52,800 bases of DNA from Flavobacterium psychrophilum (lineage in GTDB: Bacteria; Bacteroidota; Bacteroidia; Flavobacteriales; Flavobacteriaceae), in NCBI GenBank assembly GCA_943325515.2, contig CALPPS020000005.1, positions 1-52,800 on the forward strand, written 5' to 3'. Under the pieces are notes generated by a model. It did not search any database. It was given only the letters and a program-made list of their open reading frames with translations, and was not told the DNA's origin. Each line of letters starts with the position of its first letter. The first letter of the stretch is position 1. The translations under genes and the position numbers were made by a program. This document shows positions 1 through 7,137 of the stretch, one piece after another.

Positions 1-165
1 AAAAACAAAAAAGTGCATAAAGGCATCATTTTGATTCGATGTACTCCCAATAGTTTCAAACAAAAAATCATTGTTCTTACCAAACTAATTTTAAATTACT
101 CTGATAAATTAGAAAGCAACTTTGTAGTTGTAAGCAACGAAAATGTTAGAATTATTAAACCTTAA
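1..165 (+). CDS. DUF5615 family PIN-like protein, C-terminal fragment
   Basis: The window opens inside a reading frame that runs from base 1 to a TAA at 163-165 (54 visible residues). The visible part contains GIILIR, then a helix-like stretch, then FVVVSNENVRI near the end. This matches the usual end of DUF5615 proteins (G-I-I-L-L-R ... L-V-V-V-x-x-x-x-V-R-I), a PIN-like nuclease family generally regarded as toxins of toxin-antitoxin pairs. A DUF433-type antitoxin gene would be expected just upstream, outside the window. The catalytic acidic residues lie in the missing N-terminal half, so activity cannot be judged. The family call rests on a short C-terminal pattern and is moderate. Confidence 0.55.
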   Translation, partial: KNKKVHKGIILIRCTPNSFKQKIIVLTKLILNYSDKLESNFVVVSNENVRIIKP

Positions 166-293
166 TAACTTCTTACACAAAAAAGTCCTTTCAATTTCAC
201 TAATCAGCGATACAAAGTTTCTTTTCTTTCAAGCAATACAAAAAACCAATTTAAATTAAAAACCTAGTTAGTTAATTTTTCTTTTACTAAGCA

Positions 294-318
294 GCAATCT
301 TTTGGTTGCAGTTTTTTT
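294..318 (+). terminator. weak hairpin plus T-run after the DUF5615 gene
   Basis: GCAATC (294-299) can pair with GGTTGC (304-309) around a TTTT loop with one G-T pair, followed by a run of seven T at 312-318. It lies 130 bases after the upstream stop codon, so it is a possible but not compelling terminator. The rest of the 166-394 gap is AT-rich and shows nothing else clear. Confidence 0.3.
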
Positions 319-394
319 ATTTGCCTTTATTTGCTTTTAAGAGCAATTTTGTTTTGAGGTATTTTTGAGGGAAATTAAATAGATATAAAAATAA

Positions 395-1915
395 ATGAAA
401 AAACTATTACTACTCCTTACCCTTTTTGCAGTCCAATTTACAAACGCACAATCTCCTACAGCTATATGGCAAAAGTGTTATGGTGGTACTAGTAATGACT
501 ATATAAATACACTTGCTATACCAGCTCCTGATGGTGGGCTTTTATTAGGATTAGTAACACTATCTAATGATGGTGATATTTCTGGAAATCATGGGAACGA
601 GGATATATCATTAATGAAAATAAATGCTACTGGTATTCTTCAGTGGCAAAAATGTTATGGTGGGACAGGTACTGAAAGTATTAATAATTTAATTTCAACA
701 ACGGATGGAGGATTTATCATTGTTGGGACCACTCAAAATTCTAATGATGGAGATGTATTGGGCAATCATGGTGCGAAAGATGCTTGGATTATCAAAATAA
801 ATGCAATTGGAACTATTCAATGGCAAAAATGTTATGGGGGTTCTACTGATGATGAATTTAATAGTATTATCCAAACTTCAGATGGAGGTTTTATTGCATC
901 TGGAAGTAGTTATTCAATCAATAATGGTGATGTTTTAGGAAATTCAGGAAGTGGAGCTTGGATTGTTAAAATTAGTGATTTAGGAGTCATTCAATGGCAA
1001 AAGATTTATGAAACTGTAAATGGAATAAGAAGCTTTCTCCAGACATCAGATGGAGATTATGTTTTAGCTGGACTTACAGAATTGACAAGTTTTCCTGGAT
1101 ATCATGGTAGTGGCGATATTTGGATTGCTAAAATAAATCAAGCAGGAACTATTCAATGGCAAAAATGTTATGGAGGCTCAAATTATGATGAATCTCCACA
1201 AATAATTTCTACAAATGACGGTGGATATATGTTTTCCAGTTACACAGATTCCAATGATGGTGACGTGTCTGGAAACCATGGAAGTGGGGATTCTTGGGTA
1301 GTTAAATTAGATACTTTGGGTACTATTTTAGCACAAAATTGTTATGGCGGGTCAGGTAATGATGGAGGTGGTTTTATTCAAAAAACGCTAGACGGTGGGT
1401 TTTTATTAGCAACAACTGCAGGAGCAGGCTCAAATGATGGCAATGTATCAGGGAATCATGGAGGCTCTGATGCTTGGGGAATTAAATTTAGCTCGACAGG
1501 TGCTATCCAATGGCAAAAATGCTTTGGAGGTACTGATGACGATAATGGAGGAGTATTTCAATTAGCTGACGGGACTTATATGGCATTTGGCAATACCTTA
1601 TCAAATAATGGGGACATTTCTGGGAATCACGGTATAAACACTGTTGATGCATTTCTTATCAAATTAACAGCTGATAATCTTGCTACAGAAAACTATGTTA
1701 ACAATGCTATTATAACATATCCCAACCCAACAAAAGACCTATTACACATTGACCTGCAAAACGAATTATCAGGAAAAATAACCGATTTAACGGGCAAAAC
1801 GTTAATGAATGTTACTACCAAAGATATTGATGTAAGTTCGCTAAGTGCTGGGATTTATTTGTTAGATATTACCTCAGAAGGCAAGCACTACAGAAAAAAA
1901 ATAATAAAGCAATAA
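395..1915 (+). CDS. secreted seven-repeat protein with T9SS type A sorting domain
   Basis: The 506-residue product begins with a signal peptide (residues 1-19, ending TNAQ). The body has seven repeats of 54-59 residues, each opening with a WQKCYGG-like motif at residues 25, 84, 143, 201, 255, 313 and 372; repeats 4 and 6 have diverged to WQKIYET and AQNCYGG. Each repeat then has a DGG turn, usually a NDGDVSGNHG-like loop and a WIVKI-like strand. Seven similar beta-rich units suggest a seven-bladed propeller, which is an inference. Residues about 438-506 (YPNPTKDLLHI ... SAGIYLLDI ... KKIIKQ) form a Por-secretion (T9SS type A) sorting domain, so the mature protein should be exported and probably cell-surface attached or released. 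Function is unknown. A strong terminator follows. Confidence 0.85.
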   Translation: MKKLLLLLTLFAVQFTNAQSPTAIWQKCYGGTSNDYINTLAIPAPDGGLLLGLVTLSNDGDISGNHGNEDISLMKINATGILQWQKCYGGTGTESINNLISTTDGGFIIVGTTQNSNDGDVLGNHGAKDAWIIKINAIGTIQWQKCYGGSTDDEFNSIIQTSDGGFIASGSSYSINNGDVLGNSGSGAWIVKISDLGVIQWQKIYETVNGIRSFLQTSDGDYVLAGLTELTSFPGYHGSGDIWIAKINQAGTIQWQKCYGGSNYDESPQIISTNDGGYMFSSYTDSNDGDVSGNHGSGDSWVVKLDTLGTILAQNCYGGSGNDGGGFIQKTLDGGFLLATTAGAGSNDGNVSGNHGGSDAWGIKFSSTGAIQWQKCFGGTDDDNGGVFQLADGTYMAFGNTLSNNGDISGNHGINTVDAFLIKLTADNLATENYVNNAIITYPNPTKDLLHIDLQNELSGKITDLTGKTLMNVTTKDIDVSSLSAGIYLLDITSEGKHYRKKIIKQ

Positions 1916-1948
1916 ATAAGTAGTAACTTATATTTATTGATTTTAGTG

Positions 1949-1978
1949 AAAAAGGATGTTTGTGGGCATCCTTTTTTT
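1949..1978 (+). terminator. intrinsic terminator of the T9SS repeat protein gene
   Basis: AAAAAGGATG (1949-1958) pairs perfectly with CATCCTTTTT (1967-1976) around an 8-base loop and runs into further T. It begins 34 bases after the stop codon at 1915. Confidence 0.8.
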
Positions 1979-2082
1979 AATTTTTTATCTTTTCTTTAAA
2001 ATAAATAGACCGCCAAGGAAAAAAGGCGAAGTATTTCAAAAATATTTCCTAAAAATGGATTAGTGTTTGTTTGAATAGGTAG

Positions 2083-3108
2083 TTAAAACACCATCTTTTC
2101 CAACGCTTCCAAAACGTATTCATGCATTACTTGACGGTAATCCAGATGGGTTACGATGCGAAGTTTTCCTTGTCCCATAGAACTAATTAGAATGCCTTTA
2201 TCTTTAAACTTTTCAATAACTGCTTTTTCGTTTAATTCTTTTTTGACTTCAAAAATCAAAATATTAGTTTCTACAGGTGCCACTTTTTCTATCCAAGGCA
2301 AATGTTGCAATGCTTGCCCTAGTTCCTTAGCTCTTTTGTGGTCATCCTCTAGTCTGTTGATGTTGTTTTGCAAAGCATAAATTCCTGCAGCCGCCAAATA
2401 TCCCGATTGACGCATGTTTCCTCCAAATATTTTTCGAATTCGCAAAGCACGATGCATTGTTTCAGTATCTGAAAGTAAAACGGAACCAATAGGACATCCC
2501 AATCCTTTTGAAAAACAGACAGAAATAGTATCAAATAGTGCTCCAAATTGTTTTGGATGCTGTTTTTTGACAACCATAGCATTCCATAAACGTGCTCCAT
2601 CTAGATGGTATTTCAAGTTATGGTCTACACAAACTTGTTTAATCTTTTGGAGTTCTTCTATTTCATAACAAGCTCCACCACCTTTATTAGTAGTATTTTC
2701 TATTCCCACCATTTTTGATAAAGGCGTATGATAGAACTCAGGATCGTTGATACCTGCTTTTACTTGTTCGGCAGTAATCATACCCCGATTTCCATCTAAT
2801 AAATTGAAATTAACGCCACTGTTAGCAGAGGCTCCACCAGATTCATACAAATGAATATGCGACCACTTATCACAGATAATTTGGTCTCCAGGATTGGTAT
2901 TTAATTTAATAGCCGTTTGGTTTGCCATAGTTCCCGTTGGAAAGAACAAGGCAGCTTCCATTCCAAATAAATCGGCTACCATTTTTTCGAAAGCATTGAC
3001 TGTTGGGTCTTGCTTGAATACATCATCACCTACTTTGGCGTTAAACATAGCTTGTAACATCTCTGGTGATGGCTTGGTAACGGTATCACTAATTAAATTA
3101 ATTTCCAT
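2083..3108 (-). CDS. ltaE: low-specificity L-threonine aldolase
   Basis: The 341-residue PLP enzyme would cleave L-threonine or L-allo-threonine to glycine and acetaldehyde in the cytosol. It starts MEINLISDTVTKPSPEM, typical of the family, and has a fold-type I layout. The PLP lysine is K201 in SVCFSKGLGCPIGS, the cofactor-contacting DGARLWNA lies near 170-177, and the FPTGTMANQ loop is near 56-64. Length is normal. It is divergent from prfB, and its likely promoter overlaps that of prfB. No partner genes sit beside it. Confidence 0.93.
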   Translation of the reverse strand: MEINLISDTVTKPSPEMLQAMFNAKVGDDVFKQDPTVNAFEKMVADLFGMEAALFFPTGTMANQTAIKLNTNPGDQIICDKWSHIHLYESGGASANSGVNFNLLDGNRGMITAEQVKAGINDPEFYHTPLSKMVGIENTTNKGGGACYEIEELQKIKQVCVDHNLKYHLDGARLWNAMVVKKQHPKQFGALFDTISVCFSKGLGCPIGSVLLSDTETMHRALRIRKIFGGNMRQSGYLAAAGIYALQNNINRLEDDHKRAKELGQALQHLPWIEKVAPVETNILIFEVKKELNEKAVIEKFKDKGILISSMGQGKLRIVTHLDYRQVMHEYVLEALEKMVF

Positions 3109-3133
3109 TTTCTATTTGTATAACTTACATTTG
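3103..3133 (+). promoter_or_regulatory. promoter of prfB
   Basis: TACATTTG at 3126-3133 is a perfect -7 element. A TTC at 3103-3105, 20 bases upstream, is a one-mismatch -33. The ATG at 3155 would give a leader of about 15-18 bases, supporting that start. Confidence 0.5.
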
Positions 3134-3138
3134 CGTCA

Positions 3139-3172
3139 CAAAACTACATTATTTATGACAAATACCGAACAA
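3139..3172 (-). promoter_or_regulatory. promoter of ltaE
   Basis: On the minus strand TTG (3172-3170) is followed after 23 bases by TAGTTTTG (3146-3139), a full match to the Bacteroidetes TTG / TAnnTTTG promoter. The predicted leader is about 25 bases. The -33 part lies inside the first codons of prfB. Confidence 0.55.
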
Positions 3173-4250
3173 ATAAAAGGTATTGTGGAGCGCCTTGGTG
3201 CGTTGAGGAGGTATCTTTGACATTGATGCCAAGCTTATAGAAATTACCAACGAAGAAGAAAAGACCTTTGCACCCGACTTTTGGAATAATGCAAAGGAGG
3301 CTGAGGTTATTGTAAAAAATTTACGCTCCAAGAAAAAATGGGTGGAAGATTTTGAGAAAGGCAATGCTTTAGCTGAAGAACTTCAAATCATTTACGAATT
3401 TTTCAAAGAAGGTGACGCTACAGAAGAAGAACTAGACGAACAATATGAATTAACCAATACTCATATTGAAAGTTTAGAGTTTAAAAATATGCTTTCTGAT
3501 GAAGGGGATATATTAAGTGCTGTATTGCAAATTACGGCTGGCGCTGGAGGTACCGAAAGCTGTGATTGGGCATCTATGCTGATGCGAATGTATTTGATGT
3601 GGGCAGAAAATCAGGGTTATAAAGTAAAAGAATTGAACTTTCAAGAAGGGGAAGTTGCTGGTATTAAAACAGTTACTCTTGAAATTGAAGGGGATTTTGC
3701 TTTTGGCTATTTAAAAGGCGAAAATGGAGTACATCGATTGGTTAGAATTTCTCCTTTTGACAGTAATGCCAAACGCCATACTTCCTTTGCCTCAGTATAT
3801 GTCTATCCCTCAGTAGATGACACTATAGAGATTGATATTAATCCGGCTGATATAGAAATAATCACTTCACGTTCAAGTGGAGCTGGTGGACAAAATGTAA
3901 ACAAAGTAGAAACCAAAGTGCAATTGTTTCATAAACCAACAGGCATTCAAATTCAATGTTCGGAAACTCGTTCACAACAAGATAATAGACAACGAGCCAT
4001 GCAAATGTTGAAATCACAATTGTATGAAATTGAGTTAAAAAAGCAACAAGCGCAACGAAGCGATATTGAAGCTGGAAAAATGAAAATTGAATGGGGTTCA
4101 CAAATTAGAAATTATGTAATGCATCCCTACAAACTGGTTAAAGATGTGCGCTCTGGATATGAAACCAGCGATGTAGAAGGGGTCATGAATGGTAATATTG
4201 ATGCGTTTTTGAAAGCTTATCTTATGATGATGGGACAAAAGGAAGAGTAG
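3155..4250 (+). CDS. prfB: peptide chain release factor 2 with programmed +1 frameshift
   Basis: The gene is read as 3155-3217 joined to 3219-4250, giving 364 residues. The first frame meets a TGA at 3218-3220 after 21 codons. Just before it are an internal Shine-Dalgarno-like AGGAGG (3206-3211) and the slippery CTT (3215-3217) followed by TGAC, the classic RF2 autoregulatory site: when RF2 is scarce the ribosome slips +1 instead of stopping. After the shift the protein continues [10 protein letters not shown]. The stop-codon recognition motif SPF is at about 199-201 and the catalytic GGQ at about 244-246 ([13 protein letters not shown]). RF2 releases peptides at UGA and UAA. The apparent in-frame stop is not a mutation. 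Confidence 0.97.
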
Positions 4251-4354
4251 TTGGTTGTCGGTTTTCGGTTGTCGGTTATCGGTTTTCGGTTATAGGTTTT
4301 CGGTTGTCAGTTTTCGGTTTTCGGTTTTCGGTTTTCAGTTATCGGTTGTCGGTT
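4250..4354 (+). repeat. heptamer tandem array, 14 units of NTCGGTT
   Basis: From 4257 to 4354 the sequence is 14 consecutive 7-base units. The last six bases are TCGGTT in 11 units; the other three have a single change (TAGGTT or TCAGTT). The first base varies freely among g, t and a. A further degenerate unit (GTTGGTT, 4250-4256) begins on the last base of the prfB stop codon. The array fills most of the gap before lpxD. It is not a CRISPR: units are directly adjacent with no spacers. Confidence 0.9.
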
Positions 4355-4463
4355 TTTACTTGCTGTATATTGTTTGTTTTAAAAAATCTATAGTTTTTAA
4401 CTATATTCTTTGGTTATTCTAATTCTAATTCTTTTATTTGTTTACCATCCTAATCCAACTATT

Positions 4464-5459
4464 ATGACTTCATTTTCCATTCAAGAAATCAACGCTGTTT
4501 TACAAGGTGAAATTGTTGGAACTATTTCTTGTAAAATAACAGCTCCAGAGCAATTAGAAAACGCAACTGAAACAGAAATTTCTTTTATTGGCCATAAAAA
4601 ATATGAAAAATTATGGTTGACTTCCAAAGCATGTGTAGCCGTTGTTAATCAAGATATTGCTATCGAGCCTGGAGAAAAAAGGGCTTTTATCAAAGTAAAA
4701 AATGCTGATTTGGCAATGTCACAAGTGCTAGAACTTTTTGCACCACCCCCTCCTATTTTTAGAACTGATATCCACCCATCAGCTATAATTGATGAAAGTG
4801 CTTCGATTGGAAACGGAACTCGAATTGGAGCTGGAACTTATATTGGTCCCAATGTAATTATTGGCGAAAATGTAACGATTTATCCTAATGTTACTATACT
4901 TGATGAATGCAGTATTGGAAAAAATACTACTATATGGTCTGGTACTGTAATTCGCGAAAGATGCCACATAGGAAGCCATTCTATATTGCATCCTAATTGT
5001 ACTATAGGTGCTGATGGATTTGGATTTAGACCCTGTCCGGAAAGAGGTTTGGTGAAAATTCCACAAATAGGTAATGTCATTATAGGTAATGGCGTTGAAA
5101 TTGGTGCTAACTCGTCTATTGATAGAGGGAAATTTAGTTCCACAGTTCTCGGAGATGGTTGTAAGATTGATAATTTAGTACAAATTGGACACAATTCAAA
5201 GCTAGGAAAATTCTGTATTATGGCAGGAAATTCTGGATTAGCAGGTTCGGTAACTTTAGGCAATGGAGTTATTATTGGCGGTAGTGCTTCTATAAAAGAC
5301 CATACAACTATTGGTGATGGTGCAATTGTAGGTGCTGGTTCGGGAGTAACAGGAGATGTTGAAGCAGGAAAAACCGTGTTAGGTTATCCGGCTGTAGATG
5401 CTCGAGATGCTTTAAAACAGTGGGCTATTTTGAAAAGATTGGTTAGAGATTCAAAATAA
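4464..5459 (+). CDS. lpxD: UDP-3-O-acylglucosamine N-acyltransferase
   Basis: The 331-residue product is the third enzyme of lipid A synthesis: it moves a 3-hydroxyacyl chain from acyl-ACP to the amino group of UDP-3-O-acylglucosamine. Residues 1-100 form the N-terminal uridine-binding domain. From about 102 to 310 there are many hexapeptide repeats (IGNGTR, IGAGTY, IGPNV and so on) forming a left-handed beta helix. GADGFGF at 172-178 and QIGHN with catalytic His233 match LpxD. The start at 4464 (MTSFSIQEINAVLQ) fits homologues; an in-frame extension from 4410 would add a hydrophobic stretch foreign to the family. Flavobacteria often carry a second lpxD near lpxC and lpxA, so this may be one of two copies. 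Confidence 0.92.
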   Translation: MTSFSIQEINAVLQGEIVGTISCKITAPEQLENATETEISFIGHKKYEKLWLTSKACVAVVNQDIAIEPGEKRAFIKVKNADLAMSQVLELFAPPPPIFRTDIHPSAIIDESASIGNGTRIGAGTYIGPNVIIGENVTIYPNVTILDECSIGKNTTIWSGTVIRERCHIGSHSILHPNCTIGADGFGFRPCPERGLVKIPQIGNVIIGNGVEIGANSSIDRGKFSSTVLGDGCKIDNLVQIGHNSKLGKFCIMAGNSGLAGSVTLGNGVIIGGSASIKDHTTIGDGAIVGAGSGVTGDVEAGKTVLGYPAVDARDALKQWAILKRLVRDSK

Positions 5460-5461
5460 TT

Positions 5462-5490
5462 TGTCATTCACAATTCTCTATTCCACAATT
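5462..5490 (+). repeat. degenerate heptamer stretch NNCAATT
   Basis: Just after the lpxD stop, TGTCATT, CACAATT, CTCTATT and then C-CACAATT follow each other at 7-base spacing with one inserted base. It resembles the clearer NTCAATT array at 24225-24252 but is too degenerate to be certain. Confidence 0.4.
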
Positions 5491-5504
5491 AAGTCATATA
5501 TTTG
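5474..5504 (+). promoter_or_regulatory. promoter in front of the candidate small RNA
   Basis: TATATTTG at 5497-5504 is a perfect -7 element; TTC at 5474-5476 is a one-mismatch -33 at 20-base spacing. It points away from lpxD into a short GC-rich segment with no reading frame. Confidence 0.45.
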
Positions 5505-5570
5505 CAACGAGGATTCTGAAAGGAAGTTACACCTCGCCGCACTAGTCGATCGCTCCAGATCGACTTTTGT
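5505..5570 (+). ncRNA. candidate small structured RNA
   Basis: Between lpxD and the convergent dienelactone hydrolase lies a roughly 65-base segment that is clearly GC-richer than its surroundings. It follows a -7 promoter element, has a first hairpin CGAGG (5508-5512) with CCTCG (5532-5536), and ends in a perfect 8-bp terminator hairpin AGTCGATC (5544-5551) / GATCGACT (5558-5565) with loop GCTCCA and a T-rich tail. I see no open reading frame of useful size. It could instead be just the terminator of lpxD. I do not recognise it as a known riboswitch or RNA family. Confidence 0.45.
5544..5568 (+). terminator. terminator of the candidate RNA or lpxD
   Basis: A perfect 8-bp stem, 6-base loop and TTTTG tail on the plus strand. 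On the minus strand no T-run follows, so it does not serve the convergent hydrolase gene well. Confidence 0.65.
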
Positions 5571-5573
5571 ATT

Positions 5574-6341
5574 TTATAATACTTCCTTTAAAAAGTTTAG
5601 CATAGCTTCCCAAGAACGTTTTTCTGCTATTTCATTATAGGCAGCGCCTTTTGAATTATCATTTCCTGCATTTATATCTGTAAATGAATGTACTGCATTG
5701 GCATAAAATATCATTTGCCAATCGGCACCCGAGGATCTCATTTCATTTTGAAAATCATCAATTTCATCTTTGGACTCATAGGGATCATCGGCACCATGAA
5801 GTACCAAGATTTTTGGAATTATGATATCGATTGCTCTTGTCGCGTCTTTTCCTAATCCACCATGAAAAGAAACAACACCTTTCACTTTCATGTTATTTCT
5901 AGCTGCCTCAATAGCACCTGTTCCGCCAAAACAATATCCCAAAACTACAATATCATCTGGATTTGCACCTTGTTTAATTAATTGGTCTAATGCTAATTGA
6001 ATTCTTGTTTGATATTCTATAATATTTTTTTTGAAATATCCTGCTTTTTGACCAGCTTGCGAATAATCTTTTGGTCGTTGATTCACACCATAAATATCAG
6101 CTATAAAAGTAGTATAACCCATTGCTGCTAATCGATTTGCTGTGTCTTTTGCATGGTCATCTATACCCATCCACGCTGGAAGAACAAGAATTCCTGGATT
6201 GTTTTTTAGTGCTTTCGTTGGTTTAACACTAATGCCGCTCAACAAATTACTTCCCTCTTTATATTCAACTGGTTTAGATTGCGAAAAAATTGCAAAAGTG
6301 CTTTGCAGAAGCATAGCTAGTAAAAGAAATTTAGTTTTCAT
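5574..6341 (-). CDS. dienelactone hydrolase family protein, secreted
   Basis: The 255-residue alpha/beta hydrolase has a signal peptide (about residues 1-20, ending in FAIFSQ). The dienelactone hydrolase triad is visible: nucleophile Cys137 in GYCFGG, an aspartate at 185 or 186 in HGADDPY, and His218 in NAVHSF. A Cys nucleophile in place of Ser is typical of this family. The signal peptide implies action in the periplasm. The natural substrate, presumably a lactone or ester, cannot be inferred from context; the genes on either side are unrelated. The stop lies 8 bases from the hairpin of the candidate RNA on the other strand. Confidence 0.85.
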   Translation of the reverse strand: MKTKFLLLAMLLQSTFAIFSQSKPVEYKEGSNLLSGISVKPTKALKNNPGILVLPAWMGIDDHAKDTANRLAAMGYTTFIADIYGVNQRPKDYSQAGQKAGYFKKNIIEYQTRIQLALDQLIKQGANPDDIVVLGYCFGGTGAIEAARNNMKVKGVVSFHGGLGKDATRAIDIIIPKILVLHGADDPYESKDEIDDFQNEMRSSGADWQMIFYANAVHSFTDINAGNDNSKGAAYNEIAEKRSWEAMLNFLKEVL

Positions 6342-6413
6342 ATTGAATACGTTTATTAGGATATAAATTTAAGAAAACTGAAATGAAAAAATGTTAATTG
6401 TTTAAAAAAATAA

Positions 6414-6438
6414 AAACCGACAGCATAACTATCGGTTT
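6414..6438 (-). terminator. terminator of the Lys-rich protein gene
   Basis: AAACCGA (6414-6420) and TCGGTTT (6432-6438) flank a short inner AG/CT pair with one mismatch. On the minus strand a T-rich run follows (6416 to 6402). It lies 17 bases after the stop at 6455. Confidence 0.6.
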
Positions 6439-6454
6439 GACTAATACAATAAAT

Positions 6455-6904
6455 TTATTTTTTCTTTTTTGATTTCGATTTAGCTTTCTTGGCTTTTGCT
6501 TTTTTTACCTTTTCTTTTGCTTTTGCCTTTTTCTTTTTTTCCTTTTCTTGAGCTTTTTGTTTATCTTTTTTTGCCTTCTCTTTTTTCTTGGCTTTATCCT
6601 TTTTCTCCTTAGCTTTTTCCTTAGCTTTTTTAGCTTTTTCTTTGTCTAAATCTTTCATAGTTTCTGCATTTTTTATATTGGAAATAATCGATTCTTCTAC
6701 GATTGCTTCCGGTTTTACTTCTTTTTTTACTGCTGTTGTCGCAGTTCTAGTTCTGGTGCGTGTTGGTGTAGTAGTAACAGTTGCTTTTATAGCAGTTGAT
6801 CTGGTTCGAGTTTGTCTTACTACTGGTTTGGTTTCAGTTATTGGTAGCACTTTTGTCACTTCATTTGACACTTCTTCGGTTGTAGCTAAATCTTTGTTTA
6901 TCAT
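6455..6904 (-). CDS. Lys/Ala-rich basic protein (histone H1-like tail)
   Basis: The 149-residue product starts MINKDLATTEEV. An upstream in-frame start at 6970 is excluded because the promoter at 6960-6988 overlaps it. Residues about 28-60 are rich in Thr, Arg and Val (TRTRSTAIKATVTTT, TRTRTRTATTAVKK). From about residue 80 to the end the chain is nearly all Lys, Ala and Glu, grading from mixed charge (KEKAKEKKDKAKKKEKAKK) to pure base (KSKSKKKK). It resembles bacterial histone H1-like or AlgP-like proteins that bind nucleic acid, but low-complexity sequence makes this only an analogy. There is no signal peptide. Replication slippage probably changes the length between strains. Confidence 0.7.
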   Translation of the reverse strand: MINKDLATTEEVSNEVTKVLPITETKPVVRQTRTRSTAIKATVTTTPTRTRTRTATTAVKKEVKPEAIVEESIISNIKNAETMKDLDKEKAKKAKEKAKEKKDKAKKKEKAKKDKQKAQEKEKKKKAKAKEKVKKAKAKKAKSKSKKKK

Positions 6905-6959
6905 AGTGTTGTTTGTTGTTTTTAAATTTAATGTTAAATTAATGTAAATTTTATGTAAA

Positions 6960-6988
6960 CAAAAATACATTTTTAATCAATTCGCCAA
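6960..6988 (-). promoter_or_regulatory. promoter of the Lys-rich protein gene
   Basis: TTG (6988-6986), an 18-base spacer and TATTTTTG (6967-6960) on the minus strand match the Bacteroidetes consensus fully. The leader to the ATG at 6904 is about 50 bases. Confidence 0.7.
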
Positions 6989-7088
6989 TGTTAAGTTTTC
7001 ATTTTAATCAAAAACTTAATATTGAGATTTTGTGAAGAGTCATAATTAAAGGTACTTAAAAAAAAGAAAAACGTTTATAAAATAAAAA

Positions 7089-7116
7089 AACTCCTAAAGA
7101 AAAATCTATAGGAGTT
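7089..7116 (-). terminator. terminator of the phosphate transporter operon
   Basis: AACTCCTA (7089-7096) pairs with TAGGAGTT (7109-7116) around a 12-base loop. The minus strand continues into T residues at 7090 to 7084. It is 22 bases after the stop at 7138. Confidence 0.65.
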
Positions 7117-7137
7117 AGAATAAAAAGACTATTGTTT

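Noticed and set aside
1979..2082. CGCC/GGCG hairpin as a terminator for ltaE
   Set aside because: Only four pairs with a 10-base loop; too weak to call.
2349..2668. Alternative frames inside ltaE
   Set aside because: They overlap a well-conserved enzyme and have no family features.
3155..3220. In-frame TGA early in prfB, as if the gene were broken
   Set aside because: It is the programmed +1 frameshift site of RF2, with AGGAGG and CTTTGAC in place.
4257..4354. CRISPR-like array
   Set aside because: Units are 7 bases with no spacers and no cas genes; it is a tandem microsatellite-type array.
4410..4463. Longer lpxD start giving a hydrophobic N-terminus
   Set aside because: LpxD is cytosolic and homologues start at the ATG at 4464.
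6588..6947. 119-residue hydrophobic frame on the plus strand
   Set aside because: It is the antisense shadow of the Lys-rich gene; runs of AAA/AAG codons read as Phe and Leu on the other strand.
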